A stretch of DNA of 64,000 nt from Rhodospirillales bacterium URHD0017 (GCA_900110395.1 FODP01000022.1:1-64000); one strand, 5' to 3'; counted from the first letter of the stretch, positions 42,345 to 52,746 are shown. The notes: a model not told the origin generated them from the sequence alone. Numbers and translations are program-made.

Positions 42345-43652
42345 ATGAAAAGACGCGAATGGGTTGCCGTGTCCGCGGCATTCCTTGTCGCCGGCATCAG
42401 CCGTTCGGCGACCGCGCAAACACCAGCGCCGACGACGGGACAGCCGCAGATCGCTGCAACGGACGACAGCAAGACCTTCACGGCAGCGCAGCTCGACCAG
42501 CTCCTGGCGCCGATCGCGCTCTATCCCGATCCGCTGCTGGCGCAGATCCTGATGGCGGCGACCTACCCGTTGGAAGTCCTCGAGGCGGCGAACTGGTCCA
42601 AGAGCAATCCCAACCTCACGGGCGATGCCGCCTTGGCCGCGGTCAAGGACAAGGGCTGGGACGCGAGCGTCACCTCTCTCGTCGCCCTCCCGCAGGTCCT
42701 GGCGATGATGGACAGCAAGCTCGACTGGACCCAGAAGGTCGGCGACGCGATGATCGCCCAGCAGGCCGATGTCGCGGCCTCGATCCAGCGATTGCGGGCG
42801 CAGGCGCAGGCCGCGGGCACGCTCAAGACCACGCCTCAGCAGACCGTGTCGTCGCAGCCGCCGAGCGCCGGCGCGCCGGACGGGACGCCGCCCGCCATCG
42901 TCATCCAGCCGGCCAATCCCGACACCGTCTACGTGCCGACCTACGATCCCAATGTGGCCTATGGCCCGTGGCCCTACGGCGACAACCCGCCCTACTACTA
43001 TCCGCCGGCGAGCTACGGCTGGAGCGGACCCAGCACATGGGTCGGCGGTTTCGGCTTTGGCGTGGGCTATGCCGTCGGCAGCTCGTTCTTCGGCGGCTGG
43101 CACTGGGGCGGCGGTTGGGGCGGCGGCTGGGGATGGGGCGGCTGGCACGGCTGGGGCCACGGCAACAGCTACACCACCGTCAACATCGATCGCGCGACCT
43201 ACATCTCCAACAGCTTCAACCGCAATTACTACGATCACGGCCGCTGGAACCACGACCCGGACCATCGCCACGGGGTGCCCTACCGCGATCGCGCCAGCCG
43301 CGACAGATACAACCAGCATCATGGCGGCGCCGACGGGCGCAACGGCTACCGCGGCCGTGACGGTCACGACGGCGATCGCGGCAATGATGGCCGCGGCGGT
43401 GATCGCGGCCATGCCGGACACGACGGCGATCGCGGCAACTCGGGACACCGCAACGCCTTCAACGGCGCCAATCATGGCCATCAGGTCAATCACGAGGGCC
43501 AGCGCGGCCATTCCTATGACCATCATAGCTCCCGTTCGGGCGGACATGGTGGCGGCCACGCCAGTGGCGGCGGCCATCGCGGCGGCGGAGGACATGCCGG
43601 CGGAGGACACGCCGGCGGAGGACATGGCGGCGGGCATGGAGGCCGGCGATGA
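42345..43652 (+). CDS. DUF3300 exported protein with Gly/His-rich tail
   Basis: A 435-residue protein with a signal peptide (WVAVSAAFLVAGISRSATAQ). The DUF3300 domain spans ~45-220: LDQLLAPIALYPDPLLAQIL, YPLEVLEAANWSKSNP, WDASVTSLVALPQVLAMM. Then come Trp/Gly-rich strands (GWHWGGGWGGGWGWGGWHGWGH) and, from ~310, a low-complexity tail of Gly, His, Arg, Asn and Asp ending in GGGHAGGGHAGGGHGGGHGG. The tail could bind metal or be disordered. It overlaps the DUF2950 gene by ATGA, a pairing common in proteobacteria. The function of both families is unknown. Confidence 0.88.
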   Translation: MKRREWVAVSAAFLVAGISRSATAQTPAPTTGQPQIAATDDSKTFTAAQLDQLLAPIALYPDPLLAQILMAATYPLEVLEAANWSKSNPNLTGDAALAAVKDKGWDASVTSLVALPQVLAMMDSKLDWTQKVGDAMIAQQADVAASIQRLRAQAQAAGTLKTTPQQTVSSQPPSAGAPDGTPPAIVIQPANPDTVYVPTYDPNVAYGPWPYGDNPPYYYPPASYGWSGPSTWVGGFGFGVGYAVGSSFFGGWHWGGGWGGGWGWGGWHGWGHGNSYTTVNIDRATYISNSFNRNYYDHGRWNHDPDHRHGVPYRDRASRDRYNQHHGGADGRNGYRGRDGHDGDRGNDGRGGDRGHAGHDGDRGNSGHRNAFNGANHGHQVNHEGQRGHSYDHHSSRSGGHGGGHASGGGHRGGGGHAGGGHAGGGHGGGHGGRR

Positions 43653-44584
43653 GCAGCAAGATCCGGCACGGCCTGCTGGCTGCCCTCGCGATGGTGACGC
43701 TGGCCATCGGCGCGCTGGCGCAACAGCCGCCCTCGATCGGCAAGCAGCAAAGCTTCGCGACGCCCGAAGCGGCGGCCGACGCCTTGAACGAGGCGGCCAA
43801 GCGCGGCGACAGCAAGGCGCTGGAAGCCTTGTTGGGCGCGCCGTGGGACGCGCTGACGCCGCTCCAGAGCGACGGCTTCAAGCGCGATCTCGCCACCTAT
43901 TTTTCCCAGTGGGACAAGCAGCACAAGGTGACGATCGATCCGGCCAGCAATGGCGCCAAGGCGATCGTCGAGGTCGGCACGACCGGCTGGACCTTGCCCA
44001 TGCCCATCGTCAAGGAAGGCACGGCGTGGCGCTTCGATTCTGTCGCCGGCTTCGACGAGATGATCGCGCGCGAGCTTGGCCGCAACGAGTTCGGTACCAT
44101 CCAGACGCTTCTGGCGATCGGCGACGCCGAGCGTGACTACGCGATCCTGGATCCGATGAAGACCGGTGGCACGGCTTATGCGCGCCGATTGTTGAGCTCG
44201 CCGGGCAAGAAGGATGGCCTCTACTGGCCCACCACGCCGGGCCAGCCGCAGAGTCCGCTCGGCGCGCAGGTCGCGAATTCCCAGCCCGACGGCAAGTTCC
44301 CGGGTGACCACTACGGCTACAACTTCCGCCTGCTCTACAGCCAGGGTGCGGCGGCGCCGGGCGGCGTGCGCGACTACCTCATCAAGGGCCGCATGATCGG
44401 CGGCTTCGGCGCCATCGCCTGGCCAGTGCGCTATGGCGAGACCGGCATCATGACTTTCATGATGGGATCAGACGGCATCGTCTATCAGCAGGACCTCGGC
44501 GCGAACACGGCGCAACGCGCGGCGTTGATCACCGCCTTCAATCCTGACAAGGGCTGGGAAAAGGCCGATCTGACGCCACCTTGA
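43649..44584 (+). CDS. DUF2950 exported protein
   Basis: A 311-residue periplasmic protein with a Sec signal (LLAALAMVTLAIGALAQ). It shows the DUF2950 pattern: QSFATPEAAADALNEAAKRGD, then AWRFDSVAGFDEMIARELGRNE, the GKKDGLYWPTTPGQPQSPLG block, GDHYGYNFRLLYSQGAAAPGG, and GFGAIAWPVRYGETGIMTFMM. Its start overlaps the DUF3300 stop, and the two are likely translated together and may form a complex in the periplasm. No catalytic motif can be named. Confidence 0.87.
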   Translation: MSSKIRHGLLAALAMVTLAIGALAQQPPSIGKQQSFATPEAAADALNEAAKRGDSKALEALLGAPWDALTPLQSDGFKRDLATYFSQWDKQHKVTIDPASNGAKAIVEVGTTGWTLPMPIVKEGTAWRFDSVAGFDEMIARELGRNEFGTIQTLLAIGDAERDYAILDPMKTGGTAYARRLLSSPGKKDGLYWPTTPGQPQSPLGAQVANSQPDGKFPGDHYGYNFRLLYSQGAAAPGGVRDYLIKGRMIGGFGAIAWPVRYGETGIMTFMMGSDGIVYQQDLGANTAQRAALITAFNPDKGWEKADLTPP

Positions 44585-44651
44585 GCGGTCACCAACCGGA
44601 AACTTGATCCCTTGCCGCTACGGGCCATCTTGGCGGCAAGAGGTTTTAACC

Positions 44652-45368
44652 ATGATCGAACTCAGACCCTTCGAGAAGCTCGGCAAGTCGAACCACGGCT
44701 GGCTCAACGCCAACTTCCATTTCAGCTTCGCCGAGTACCGCAATCCCGAGCGCGTGCACTGGGGTGCGCTGCGCGTGTGGAACAACGACCGCATCGCCGC
44801 GCAGTCGGGCTTCCCGCCGCATCCCCATCGCGACATGGAGATCGTGACCTACGTCATCAAAGGCGCGATCACCCACCAGGATCATCTGGGCAACCAGGGC
44901 CGAACCGAAGCCGGCCAGATCCAGGTGATGAGCGCGGGCCAGGGCATCCAGCACGCCGAGTACAATCAGGAGCAGGACGAGACCGAGCTGTTCCAGATCT
45001 GGATCCTGCCCAACAAGGAGGGCGTGCCGGCGCGCTGGGAGACCGTGCAGTTCCCGGCCGAAGGCCGCGACGGCAAGCTGGTGCCGCTGGCCTCGGGACG
45101 CGGGCATGAGGGCGCCATCCCGCTCTACGCTGATGGTGCGCTCTATGCCGGCACGCTGAAGGCGGGCCAGACGATCCGCCAGAAGCTCGACGGCAAGCCC
45201 GCCTACCTGGTGGCGGCCAAGGGCAAGATCGAGGTGCGCGGCGCCGACGGCGCGCCGGTGACGGCCAAGGCGCGCGACGGTGTCGCAGTGGTCGACGTGC
45301 CGGAGATCGAGCTCAAGGCTGTCGAGGACGCCGAGATTGTGCTGGTCGAAACCGACAAGTTGAACTGA
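44652..45368 (+). CDS. Pirin family protein
   Basis: A 238-residue bicupin from the ATG at 44652 behind AAGAGG. The N-terminal cupin carries the metal site: PPHPHRDMEIVTYV (His57, His59) with His101 and Glu103 in QGIQHAEYNQ. The C-terminal cupin lacks metal ligands, as usual for YhhW-type pirins. Members act as quercetin 2,3-dioxygenases in vitro or as redox-dependent regulators. It is monocistronic, with a dispersed palindromic repeat directly downstream. Confidence 0.92.
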   Translation: MIELRPFEKLGKSNHGWLNANFHFSFAEYRNPERVHWGALRVWNNDRIAAQSGFPPHPHRDMEIVTYVIKGAITHQDHLGNQGRTEAGQIQVMSAGQGIQHAEYNQEQDETELFQIWILPNKEGVPARWETVQFPAEGRDGKLVPLASGRGHEGAIPLYADGALYAGTLKAGQTIRQKLDGKPAYLVAAKGKIEVRGADGAPVTAKARDGVAVVDVPEIELKAVEDAEIVLVETDKLN

Positions 45369-45398
45369 CACGGCGTTTCGTGTTCATCCTCCCTCATT

Positions 45399-45499
45399 CT
45401 CCTCTCCCCCTTGGGGGAGAGGCTGGGTGAGGGGGTAACGCGCACCGTGTCTGATCACCCCCTCACCTAACCTCTCCCCCAAGGGGAAGAGGAACATGA
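45399..45499. repeat. Dispersed ~100-bp palindromic element, copy A
   Basis: Begins CCTCTCCCCC with a hairpin to GGGGGAGAGG, passes through GGGTGAGGGGG, then CCCCCTCACCTAACCTCTC, and ends GGGGAAGAGGAACATGA. Outer and inner halves are reverse complements, so the whole element can fold into a long hairpin. A near-identical copy is at 63091-63191. Here it lies between the pirin and SDR genes. Confidence 0.8.
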
Positions 45500-45536
45500 C
45501 ATTGAGTCTTTGATGACTCGATCAGGGGGACGTCTC

Positions 45537-46310
45537 ATGGCCTACAAGGGCTTCGATCTGACGGGCAAGGTGTCGCTGATCACCGGCGGCAACGGCGGCA
45601 TCGGTTTCGGCATGGCCGATGCACTTGCCGAGGCCGGCGCCGACGTCTGCATCTGGGGCACCAACCCCACGAAGAATGCCAATGCCGCCGAGAAGCTGAA
45701 GCGCCACGGCCGCAAGGTCCACACCCAGATCGTCGATGTCGGCGACCAGCCCCAGGTCCAGGCGGGCTTCGCCGAGACGCTGAAGGTGATGGGCCATGTC
45801 GACAATTGCGTCGCCAACTCCGGCGTCTCGGGCCGCGGCAAGGGCTCGCTGCTTGAGATGGACCACGAGGAATGGCGCCGCGTCATGCGCGTCAATCTCG
45901 ACGGCGTGTTCTTCACCTTCCAGGCTGCGGCCCGCCACATGGTCGAGCGCGGCAAGGGCGGCTCGCTGGTGGCGATGGCCAGCACCGCGGCCATCGAAGG
46001 CGCGGCGCGCTCCAGCCACTACGGCGCCAGCAAGGGCGGCGTCTGCGCCATGGTACGGGCGCTGGCCGTCGAGCTGGCGCGCTACAGGATCACGGCCAAT
46101 TCCATCCTGCCCGGCTGGATCGAGACCGAGATGACGGCCAATGCCTTCGGCAACGAGAAGTTCGCCGGCAACGTCATGCCGCGCATTCCCGAGCGGCGCT
46201 GGGGCGTTGGCGCCGATTTCGGGCCGATTGCCGTCTACCTGGCGAGCGGCGCCACGGGGTATACGACGGGCCGCGACTTTGTGATCGATGGCGGCTATAC
46301 CTTGTTCTAG
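45537..46310 (+). CDS. Short-chain dehydrogenase/reductase
   Basis: A 257-residue classical SDR from the ATG at 45537 (GGGGGA upstream). The cofactor loop TGGNGGIGFGM is at residues ~17-27, the NSGVSG strand near 87, and the catalytic Ser and YxxxK in MASTAAIEG...HYGASKGG near 145-170. The C-terminal GRDFVIDGGYTLF is standard. It oxidises or reduces an alcohol/ketone with NAD(P). The palindromic repeat upstream separates it from pirin, and a frame-broken exported-protein gene follows. Confidence 0.92.
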   Translation: MAYKGFDLTGKVSLITGGNGGIGFGMADALAEAGADVCIWGTNPTKNANAAEKLKRHGRKVHTQIVDVGDQPQVQAGFAETLKVMGHVDNCVANSGVSGRGKGSLLEMDHEEWRRVMRVNLDGVFFTFQAAARHMVERGKGGSLVAMASTAAIEGAARSSHYGASKGGVCAMVRALAVELARYRITANSILPGWIETEMTANAFGNEKFAGNVMPRIPERRWGVGADFGPIAVYLASGATGYTTGRDFVIDGGYTLF

Positions 46311-46335
46311 TCCGAAGCACCCTCGGGAGATGCAA

Positions 46336-46852
46336 ATGATGAAGACTTTCGCGGCCAGCCATTGCCCTGACCGCCGCCGCCTTGCCGGCTCTGGCGCAGC
46401 AGGCGGCCAAGCCCGCGGCCGCGCCCAAGGCCGCCGCCACCGAGGACCGCTACATCGGCTACTACTATCCCAAGCCGACCTCGACCGAGGTGTTCGAATC
46501 GCAGCTGCAGACCATCGCCGGCGTCGAGCGCGCCCAGCGCATCCAGTTCACCACCGTGGTCTCGCAGGGCACGATCCAGTCGGCCTATCGCGTGCCTTAT
46601 GCCGTGTTCGCCAAGGGCGAGAAGGCCGACCGCATGATCATCGTCGGCATGCAAGGGGGCGAGCTCAACACCGTCTATCGCATGCGCGCGCTGCTCGCCA
46701 ACATGACGACCATGTCGCGGCTCTCGCCGTTCTTCCAGGAGCGCACGGTGGCCGAGGACGCGACGTTCTTCGACCTGCTGAAGCTCCTGGGCTTCCGCGA
46801 GCTCACCGTGACCGACGGCGAGAAGGTCACGCATCAGGTTACGATCAAGTAA
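46336..46852 (+). pseudogene. Exported protein of unknown family, frameshift in signal peptide
   Basis: Two ATG codons at 46336 and 46339 follow GGGAG and read MMKTFAA. An apparent extra A at 46357 then shifts the frame. Removing it gives MMKTFAAAIALTAAALPALAQ, a clean Sec signal, running into the long open frame to 46852 (171 residues). The mature protein has RYIGYYYPKPTSTEVFES, FTTVVSQGTIQSAYRVPYAVFAKGEKADRMIIVGM and a C-terminal VTDGEKVTHQVTIK. I do not recognise the family. As written, only an internal start such as TTG 46382 could make it, without export. Confidence 0.65.
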
Positions 46853-46869
46853 GAACGCGTCAGCGACGA

Positions 46870-47030
46870 CAACGCTTTTCCTCCCCCGTCTTACGGGGCA
46901 GGTGGCCCCGTAGGGAGAAAGCCTCAGCCGAGGTCCCTCTCATTTCAGATCTGAAACTTCAGAAAATCTTGGTGGGTCTCGCCCCCTCCCTGCCCTCCCC
47001 CGTATGACCGGGGAGGAGATGAGAGGCTCG
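46870..47030. repeat. Hairpin-rich intergenic region with a 14-bp palindrome
   Basis: Contains CCCCGT-CTT-ACGGGG (46884-46898), a perfect palindrome TTTCAGATCTGAAA (46942-46955), and a further CCTCCCCCG/CGGGGAGG hairpin near 46995-47020. It lies between converging genes. The hairpins may terminate transcription from both sides. The GC-box style resembles the other dispersed repeats in the window. Confidence 0.5.
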
Positions 47031-47040
47031 GCGCTCTCCT

Positions 47041-47511
47041 CTATCGCTGGGTCGTGGTCTCGCGGCCTTGCGGCGATTCCAGATTCCGATCGGGTTGCAG
47101 ATACAGCGTCAGCACGAGCGCGACGACGAACACCGCGCCCCAAGCCAGCCACGCCGGGATTCCCGAGTTCTTCATTTCAGTTCTACCTCTGGCGCGTCCA
47201 ACCGCCGTTGTAGGAATGGGCGGCGCGCTTCGCAGCGGCAGCGAATCGACCAGACGGGTGGCGATCTCCTCGGCGTCTGATGCCTTCCAGTCGCCTTCGG
47301 GAAGCTTGGCGATCGTCTGCGCGAACACCCGCGCCGCCGTTTCCCGCGGCAGGTCCGACAGGCGGGCTGCCTCCTGCCACGGATCGATGCCGAGCCGCGA
47401 CAACGCCGTCAACACCGTGAGCGGCAGGCCAACCGCCTCCTCGCCGACAGCGGCGAAGAGGAACGCATTGTACTCCGAGTGACCGAGGGAATATTCCGGG
47501 CGCAGCGTCAT
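47041..47511 (-). CDS. Tail-anchored protein, unrecognised
   Basis: A 156-residue protein from the ATG at 47511 (GGAGG five bases upstream). The first ~100 residues are soluble and helical (EYNAFLFAAVGEEAVGLPLTVLTALSRLGIDPWQEAARLSDLP...) with acidic and leucine-rich segments. One membrane helix (WLAWGAVFVVALVLTLYL) lies near the C-terminus, followed by a short polar tail. This suggests a protein anchored with its bulk in the cytoplasm. It ends the groES-groEL side of the locus, starting 26 bases after the groEL stop. Function is unknown. Confidence 0.65.
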   Translation of the reverse strand: MTLRPEYSLGHSEYNAFLFAAVGEEAVGLPLTVLTALSRLGIDPWQEAARLSDLPRETAARVFAQTIAKLPEGDWKASDAEEIATRLVDSLPLRSAPPIPTTAVGRARGRTEMKNSGIPAWLAWGAVFVVALVLTLYLQPDRNLESPQGRETTTQR

Positions 47512-47537
47512 GAACGCCTCCACCGTAGATACCAGGG

Positions 47538-49166
<1,629 letters not shown>

Positions 49167-49203
49167 GTTCTTGTTCCTTGTTGGAATGCTGGGATACGGG
49201 CCG

Positions 49204-49521
49204 TCAGGCCGCTTTCTTCCTGGCCACGGCGGGCCATTCGATGACGCCCATGATGTCGGACTCGGTCATGATCAGGAGATCCTCGCCGTCAAGCTTGATC
49301 TCGCTGCCCGACCACTTGCCGAACAGGATGCGGTCGCCCGGTTTGACGTCGAGCGGCACCACCTTGCCTGTCTCGTCGCGGGCGCCCGGACCGACGGCGA
49401 CGATCTCGCCCTCTGCCGGCTTCTCCTGGGCGGTGTCGGGAATGATGATGCCACCGGTCGTCCGGCCCTCGGGGTCGACGCGTCGAATCATCACGCGGTC
49501 GTGCAGCGGCCGGAATTTCAT
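49204..49521 (-). CDS. groES: Co-chaperonin GroES
   Basis: A 105-residue Hsp10 that begins KFRPLHDRVMIRRV, has the mobile loop GRTTGGIIIPDTAQEKPAEG, and ends with the GVIEWPAVARKKAA tail, slightly longer than normal. It caps GroEL. GGAG lies 8 bases before the ATG at 49521. No CIRCE inverted repeat is visible in the ~150 bases upstream, so control by HrcA is unlikely. A CTTG-type RpoH promoter could not be assigned with confidence. Confidence 0.95.
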   Translation of the reverse strand: MKFRPLHDRVMIRRVDPEGRTTGGIIIPDTAQEKPAEGEIVAVGPGARDETGKVVPLDVKPGDRILFGKWSGSEIKLDGEDLLIMTESDIMGVIEWPAVARKKAA

Positions 49522-49674
49522 GGCGATTTTCTCCAGTTTGTCGGGCTTTTGGCGGCGAGCGCCTCCTGGGCGTGCGCAACGCAACAACTGGTAGAGAAGT
49601 GGCCCTTTTTCACCAACTAGCAAGCGATATTCGGCCGAAACCGGCCGAACCGCCTGCTTTTCTTCAGAACGGCG

Positions 49675-50826
49675 TCACTCGACCGCCGCCGCGACGTTCT
49701 GGTGGTACCAGCCCAGCGCCTTCTCGAACTTGCCGAAGGTCTGCTGGCGGTTGGCGCCGCTCCTGAAGTTCTTCTGGATGGTCTCGCCGATGCCGAGATC
49801 CTCGACCAGCGCATTGGCGAACAGGTCGACATTGGCCTTCCAGTAGCTCTCGGGCTTCCTGGCTTTTTCCTCCGGCGGCACCAGCATCGAGAACTGCAAC
49901 ACCGATTGATCGGGCGTGATGGGAAAGCTCGAGAACACGCCGCAGTGATCCTGGGTGTAGGTCAGCACGGTGTTGGGGAAGAGCGAATAGAACACGATGG
50001 CGTGGTCGCGGATGCGCCAGTTCTCCCTGGGCTGGCCCTCGAGCTCGGTGAGCGTGCGCTTGGCCGCGGCCCAGCGCATGTGGTTGCCCATGCGCTCGTA
50101 GGTGGCGATGTTGTCCAGGAACAGCGGGAACACCGTGCCGGGATGCAGGTAGCGGAAATGATAAAGTTCCAGGAAGGTGTCGATCACCAGCTTCCAGTTC
50201 ATGTGCGGCCGGAGCGGCTCGGAGGAATGCAGTTCCCAGCCCTGCATGTCCCAGCCTGAGAGGTCGGGGGCGAGCGCCCCGAGATAACGATCGATGTCGA
50301 GGGTCGCATCCTCGTTGTCTTCCAGCGCGGTCGGCACGGCCCACACCAACCCGTACTTCTCCGCCGCCTTCAGGCGCCGGAGGCCATACTTGCTCCTGTC
50401 GATCTCGCCGAAGGTCGCACTGTCGGTGATGCCGACCAGCCGGCCAGTGAGGTCGTAGCTCCAGCCGTGATAGGCGCAGACGAAGGCGCGCTTGTTGGCG
50501 CCGCAGGGCTTCTGCTCGACAGCGGCGCCACGATGGCGACAGACATTGAGGAAGGCGCGCAGCACGCCGTCGGTGCCGCGGGTCACCAGGATCGGCTGGC
50601 CGGTGTTGTCATTGACCACGAAGTCGCCCGCCTTGCGCAGCTGGCTCGAGAAGGCGACGACGATGGGATAGCGGCGGAACAGAAGATCGAGCTCGCGCTG
50701 GAAGCGCGCCGGGTCGTAGTAGCCTTCGACCGGGGTGTGGCTGACGCCGGGCCCGTCGTCCCGTGTGTTGGTACGCACCATACGCAACATACGCTCGAGA
50801 TACGCGACCTGATCGGCGTGTTGCAT
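49675..50826 (-). CDS. Rieske non-haem iron ring-hydroxylating oxygenase, alpha subunit
   Basis: A 383-residue terminal oxygenase. The Rieske cluster ligands are Cys96-x-His98 and Cys117-x2-His120. The catalytic domain has NWKLVIDTFLELYHFRYLHP, giving the mononuclear-iron His223 and His228 with the bridging Asp216. No beta subunit follows, so it is probably a homo-oligomeric alpha-only enzyme. It hydroxylates or demethylates an aromatic or similar compound and needs a reductase plus ferredoxin. Such a pair is encoded about 9 kb away at 39.7-41.3 kb. The SDR gene 21 bases upstream is in the same direction and likely co-transcribed. Confidence 0.92.
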   Translation of the reverse strand: MQHADQVAYLERMLRMVRTNTRDDGPGVSHTPVEGYYDPARFQRELDLLFRRYPIVVAFSSQLRKAGDFVVNDNTGQPILVTRGTDGVLRAFLNVCRHRGAAVEQKPCGANKRAFVCAYHGWSYDLTGRLVGITDSATFGEIDRSKYGLRRLKAAEKYGLVWAVPTALEDNEDATLDIDRYLGALAPDLSGWDMQGWELHSSEPLRPHMNWKLVIDTFLELYHFRYLHPGTVFPLFLDNIATYERMGNHMRWAAAKRTLTELEGQPRENWRIRDHAIVFYSLFPNTVLTYTQDHCGVFSSFPITPDQSVLQFSMLVPPEEKARKPESYWKANVDLFANALVEDLGIGETIQKNFRSGANRQQTFGKFEKALGWYHQNVAAAVE

Positions 50827-50847
50827 TGCCGTCTCCGTCCCTAATTC

Positions 50848-51603
50848 TCAAATGGCGTTCATGCCTCCGTCGATCACCAGCTCGGTGCCGGTGACGAAGC
50901 GCGATTCGTCGGAAATCAGGTAGAGGATGCCATAAGCGATGTCCTCGGGCGCGCCAAAATCGCCGATCGGGATGCGCCGCCGGGCCCGCTCGCGCGCCTT
51001 GTCGCTGGGCATCACCGCGTTGCCCATCGGCGTCAGGATGATGCCGGGATGGACCGAATTGCAGCGCACCTTATAACCCTTGCGCGCGCAGTCGATCGCC
51101 ACCGTCTTGGTGAACTGCCGCACCGCGCCTTTGCTGGCGCCGTAGGCCGAGAGATCCGGCGTGCCCAGGAAGGCCGCCAGCGACGAGGTGTTCACGATCG
51201 AGCCGCCGCCCGATTGCCGGATCGCCGGCACGCCGTACTTGCAGCCCAGGAAGACGCCCTGGACGTTGACCGCCAGCATGCGCTGCCACTGCTCCACAGT
51301 CTCGGTCTCGAACGTCGCCGGGAAGGGTCCCGAGATACCGGCGTTGTTGACCAGCCCGTTGAGCTTGCCTTCGCGCTCCAGGATGCCGTCGATGATACGC
51401 TTCCAGTCGACCTCGCGCGAGGTGTCGTGCTCTTCGAAGCGCGCCTTGCCGCCTATCTGTTGTACGGTCTCGAGGCCGCCGGGGCGGTTGATGTCGGTGA
51501 CGATCACCGTGGCGCCTTCCTTGGCAAGCAGCGTGGCGGTGGCGCGGCCGATGCCCGAACCAGCGCCGCTCACCAGCACCACCTTGTCTGCAACCCGGCT
51601 CAT
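50848..51603 (-). CDS. Short-chain dehydrogenase/reductase
   Basis: A 251-residue classical SDR. The cofactor loop SGAGSGIGRATA is at residues ~12-23, NNAGISG near 85, the catalytic Ser in NTSSLAAF and YGASK near 150, and GGMNAI at the end. The ATG at 51603 lies behind AAAGGGA; the frame upstream has no support. It precedes the Rieske oxygenase by 21 bases, so a dehydrogenation step after ring dihydroxylation is a reasonable guess. It is divergent from the isomerase-like gene with 74 bases between starts. Confidence 0.92.
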   Translation of the reverse strand: MSRVADKVVLVSGAGSGIGRATATLLAKEGATVIVTDINRPGGLETVQQIGGKARFEEHDTSREVDWKRIIDGILEREGKLNGLVNNAGISGPFPATFETETVEQWQRMLAVNVQGVFLGCKYGVPAIRQSGGGSIVNTSSLAAFLGTPDLSAYGASKGAVRQFTKTVAIDCARKGYKVRCNSVHPGIILTPMGNAVMPSDKARERARRRIPIGDFGAPEDIAYGILYLISDESRFVTGTELVIDGGMNAI

Positions 51604-51677
51604 GCGCTTCGTCCCTTTACTTTCTTGAGGCGAGGCTAGAAGCAGCGCAGGCTGGCGACAAGCAAGGAGCAGCCCGA

Positions 51678-52274
51678 ATGGCCCGCACACTGGAATTCTA
51701 CTACGACTACGGCAGCCCCTATTCCTATCTGGCCGACACCCAGGTCGAGGCCATCGCCAAGCGCGCCGGTGCGGTCCTGGTGCGCAGGCCGATGCTGCTG
51801 GGCGGCGTGTTCAAGGCGACCGGCAACGCCTCACCGATGACCGTGGCGCTGAAGTCGAAGTGGAGTGCCTTCGATATGCCGATGTGGGCCAGGCACTACG
51901 GCGTGTTGTTCAACCCCAATCCGTTCTTCCCGGTGAACACGCTCGCTTTGATGCGCGGCGCGGCGGCGGCGCAGATCGACGGCATCTTCGAGCGCTATCA
52001 TGCCGCCATCTACAGGGCGATGTGGGTCGACGGCATCAACCTGAACGACATCGGCGAAGTGGCCAAGGTATTGACTGCAGCGGGGCTCGATGCCGCCAGG
52101 ATCGGCAACCGCATCCAGGACCAGGACGTTAAGGATCGGCTGAAGGCTACGACGGACGAAGCGGTGGCACGCGGCGTTTTCGGCGCACCGACCAGCTTCG
52201 TGGACGGCATGATGTTCTTCGGTAACGACCGCCTGCCCTTCGTCGAAATGGCCCTCAAAGGAGATCTCAAATGA
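51678..52274 (+). CDS. 2-hydroxychromene-2-carboxylate isomerase family protein
   Basis: A 198-residue thioredoxin-fold, glutathione-dependent kappa-class/DsbA-like protein. The active-site segment is LEFYYDYGSPYSYLADTQVEAIA, with Ser in place of the CxxC of DsbA, as in NahD-type isomerases. VRRPMLLGGVFKATGN and the terminal GVFGAPTSFVDGMMFFGNDRL with the cis-Pro loop complete the fold. It isomerises ring-cleavage intermediates of naphthalene-like compounds. The neighbouring Rieske and SDR genes agree with aromatic catabolism. It overlaps the OmpA-like gene by ATGA, an unusual pairing. Confidence 0.88.
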   Translation: MARTLEFYYDYGSPYSYLADTQVEAIAKRAGAVLVRRPMLLGGVFKATGNASPMTVALKSKWSAFDMPMWARHYGVLFNPNPFFPVNTLALMRGAAAAQIDGIFERYHAAIYRAMWVDGINLNDIGEVAKVLTAAGLDAARIGNRIQDQDVKDRLKATTDEAVARGVFGAPTSFVDGMMFFGNDRLPFVEMALKGDLK

Positions 52275-52708
52275 CGAAGCTCGGCCTGCTGCTCGCCGCC
52301 GGCACCTTGCTCGCCGCCGCGCCGTCGTTCGGTCAGACGGTCGGCTCCTGCGCCCGCGGCGGCGGCGCCAACCAGCCGCAGCCGGTATGGCTCCTGTTCG
52401 ATCTGGGCAGCGCGCATGTGCATCCGGCCGACAAGCCCAAGATCGCCGAGGCGGTGAAGACGGCGAAGGACCGCCAGGTGACGTCGATCTGCCTGGTCGG
52501 CCACACCGACAAGCTGGGCGACAAGGCGCTGAACGCCAAGCTCGCGCGCGAGCGTTCGCAGGCCGTGGCCGCCGAACTGATCCATGCGGGCTTCCCCGCC
52601 AATCACATCGTGATCGCCGCCGATCCCGAGGCGTTCGGCGACATGAGCCTCGGCGGCTCCGACGCATCGGAGAAGGATCGTCGGGTGACGATCCTGTTCT
52701 CGCGGTAG
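52271..52708 (+). CDS. OmpA-like domain exported protein
   Basis: A 145-residue protein with a signal peptide (KLGLLLAAGTLLAAAPSFGQ) and an OmpA-family peptidoglycan-binding domain: VWLLFDLGSAHVHPADKPKIAEAV, VGHTDKLGDKALNAKLARERSQAVAAELI and the terminal RRVTILFSR. The Asp in HTD and the Arg in RER are the usual diaminopimelate contacts. It lacks a beta-barrel, so it is probably periplasmic. Its ATG overlaps the isomerase stop codon. Confidence 0.85.
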   Translation: MTKLGLLLAAGTLLAAAPSFGQTVGSCARGGGANQPQPVWLLFDLGSAHVHPADKPKIAEAVKTAKDRQVTSICLVGHTDKLGDKALNAKLARERSQAVAAELIHAGFPANHIVIAADPEAFGDMSLGGSDASEKDRRVTILFSR

Positions 52709-52746
52709 TCCAACAGAAAAGCTGCGCTCGGGATGACAGGGTGCCG

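Noticed and set aside
49522..49674. CIRCE element upstream of groES
   Set aside because: No TTAGCACTC/GAGTGCTAA inverted pair or close variant is present.
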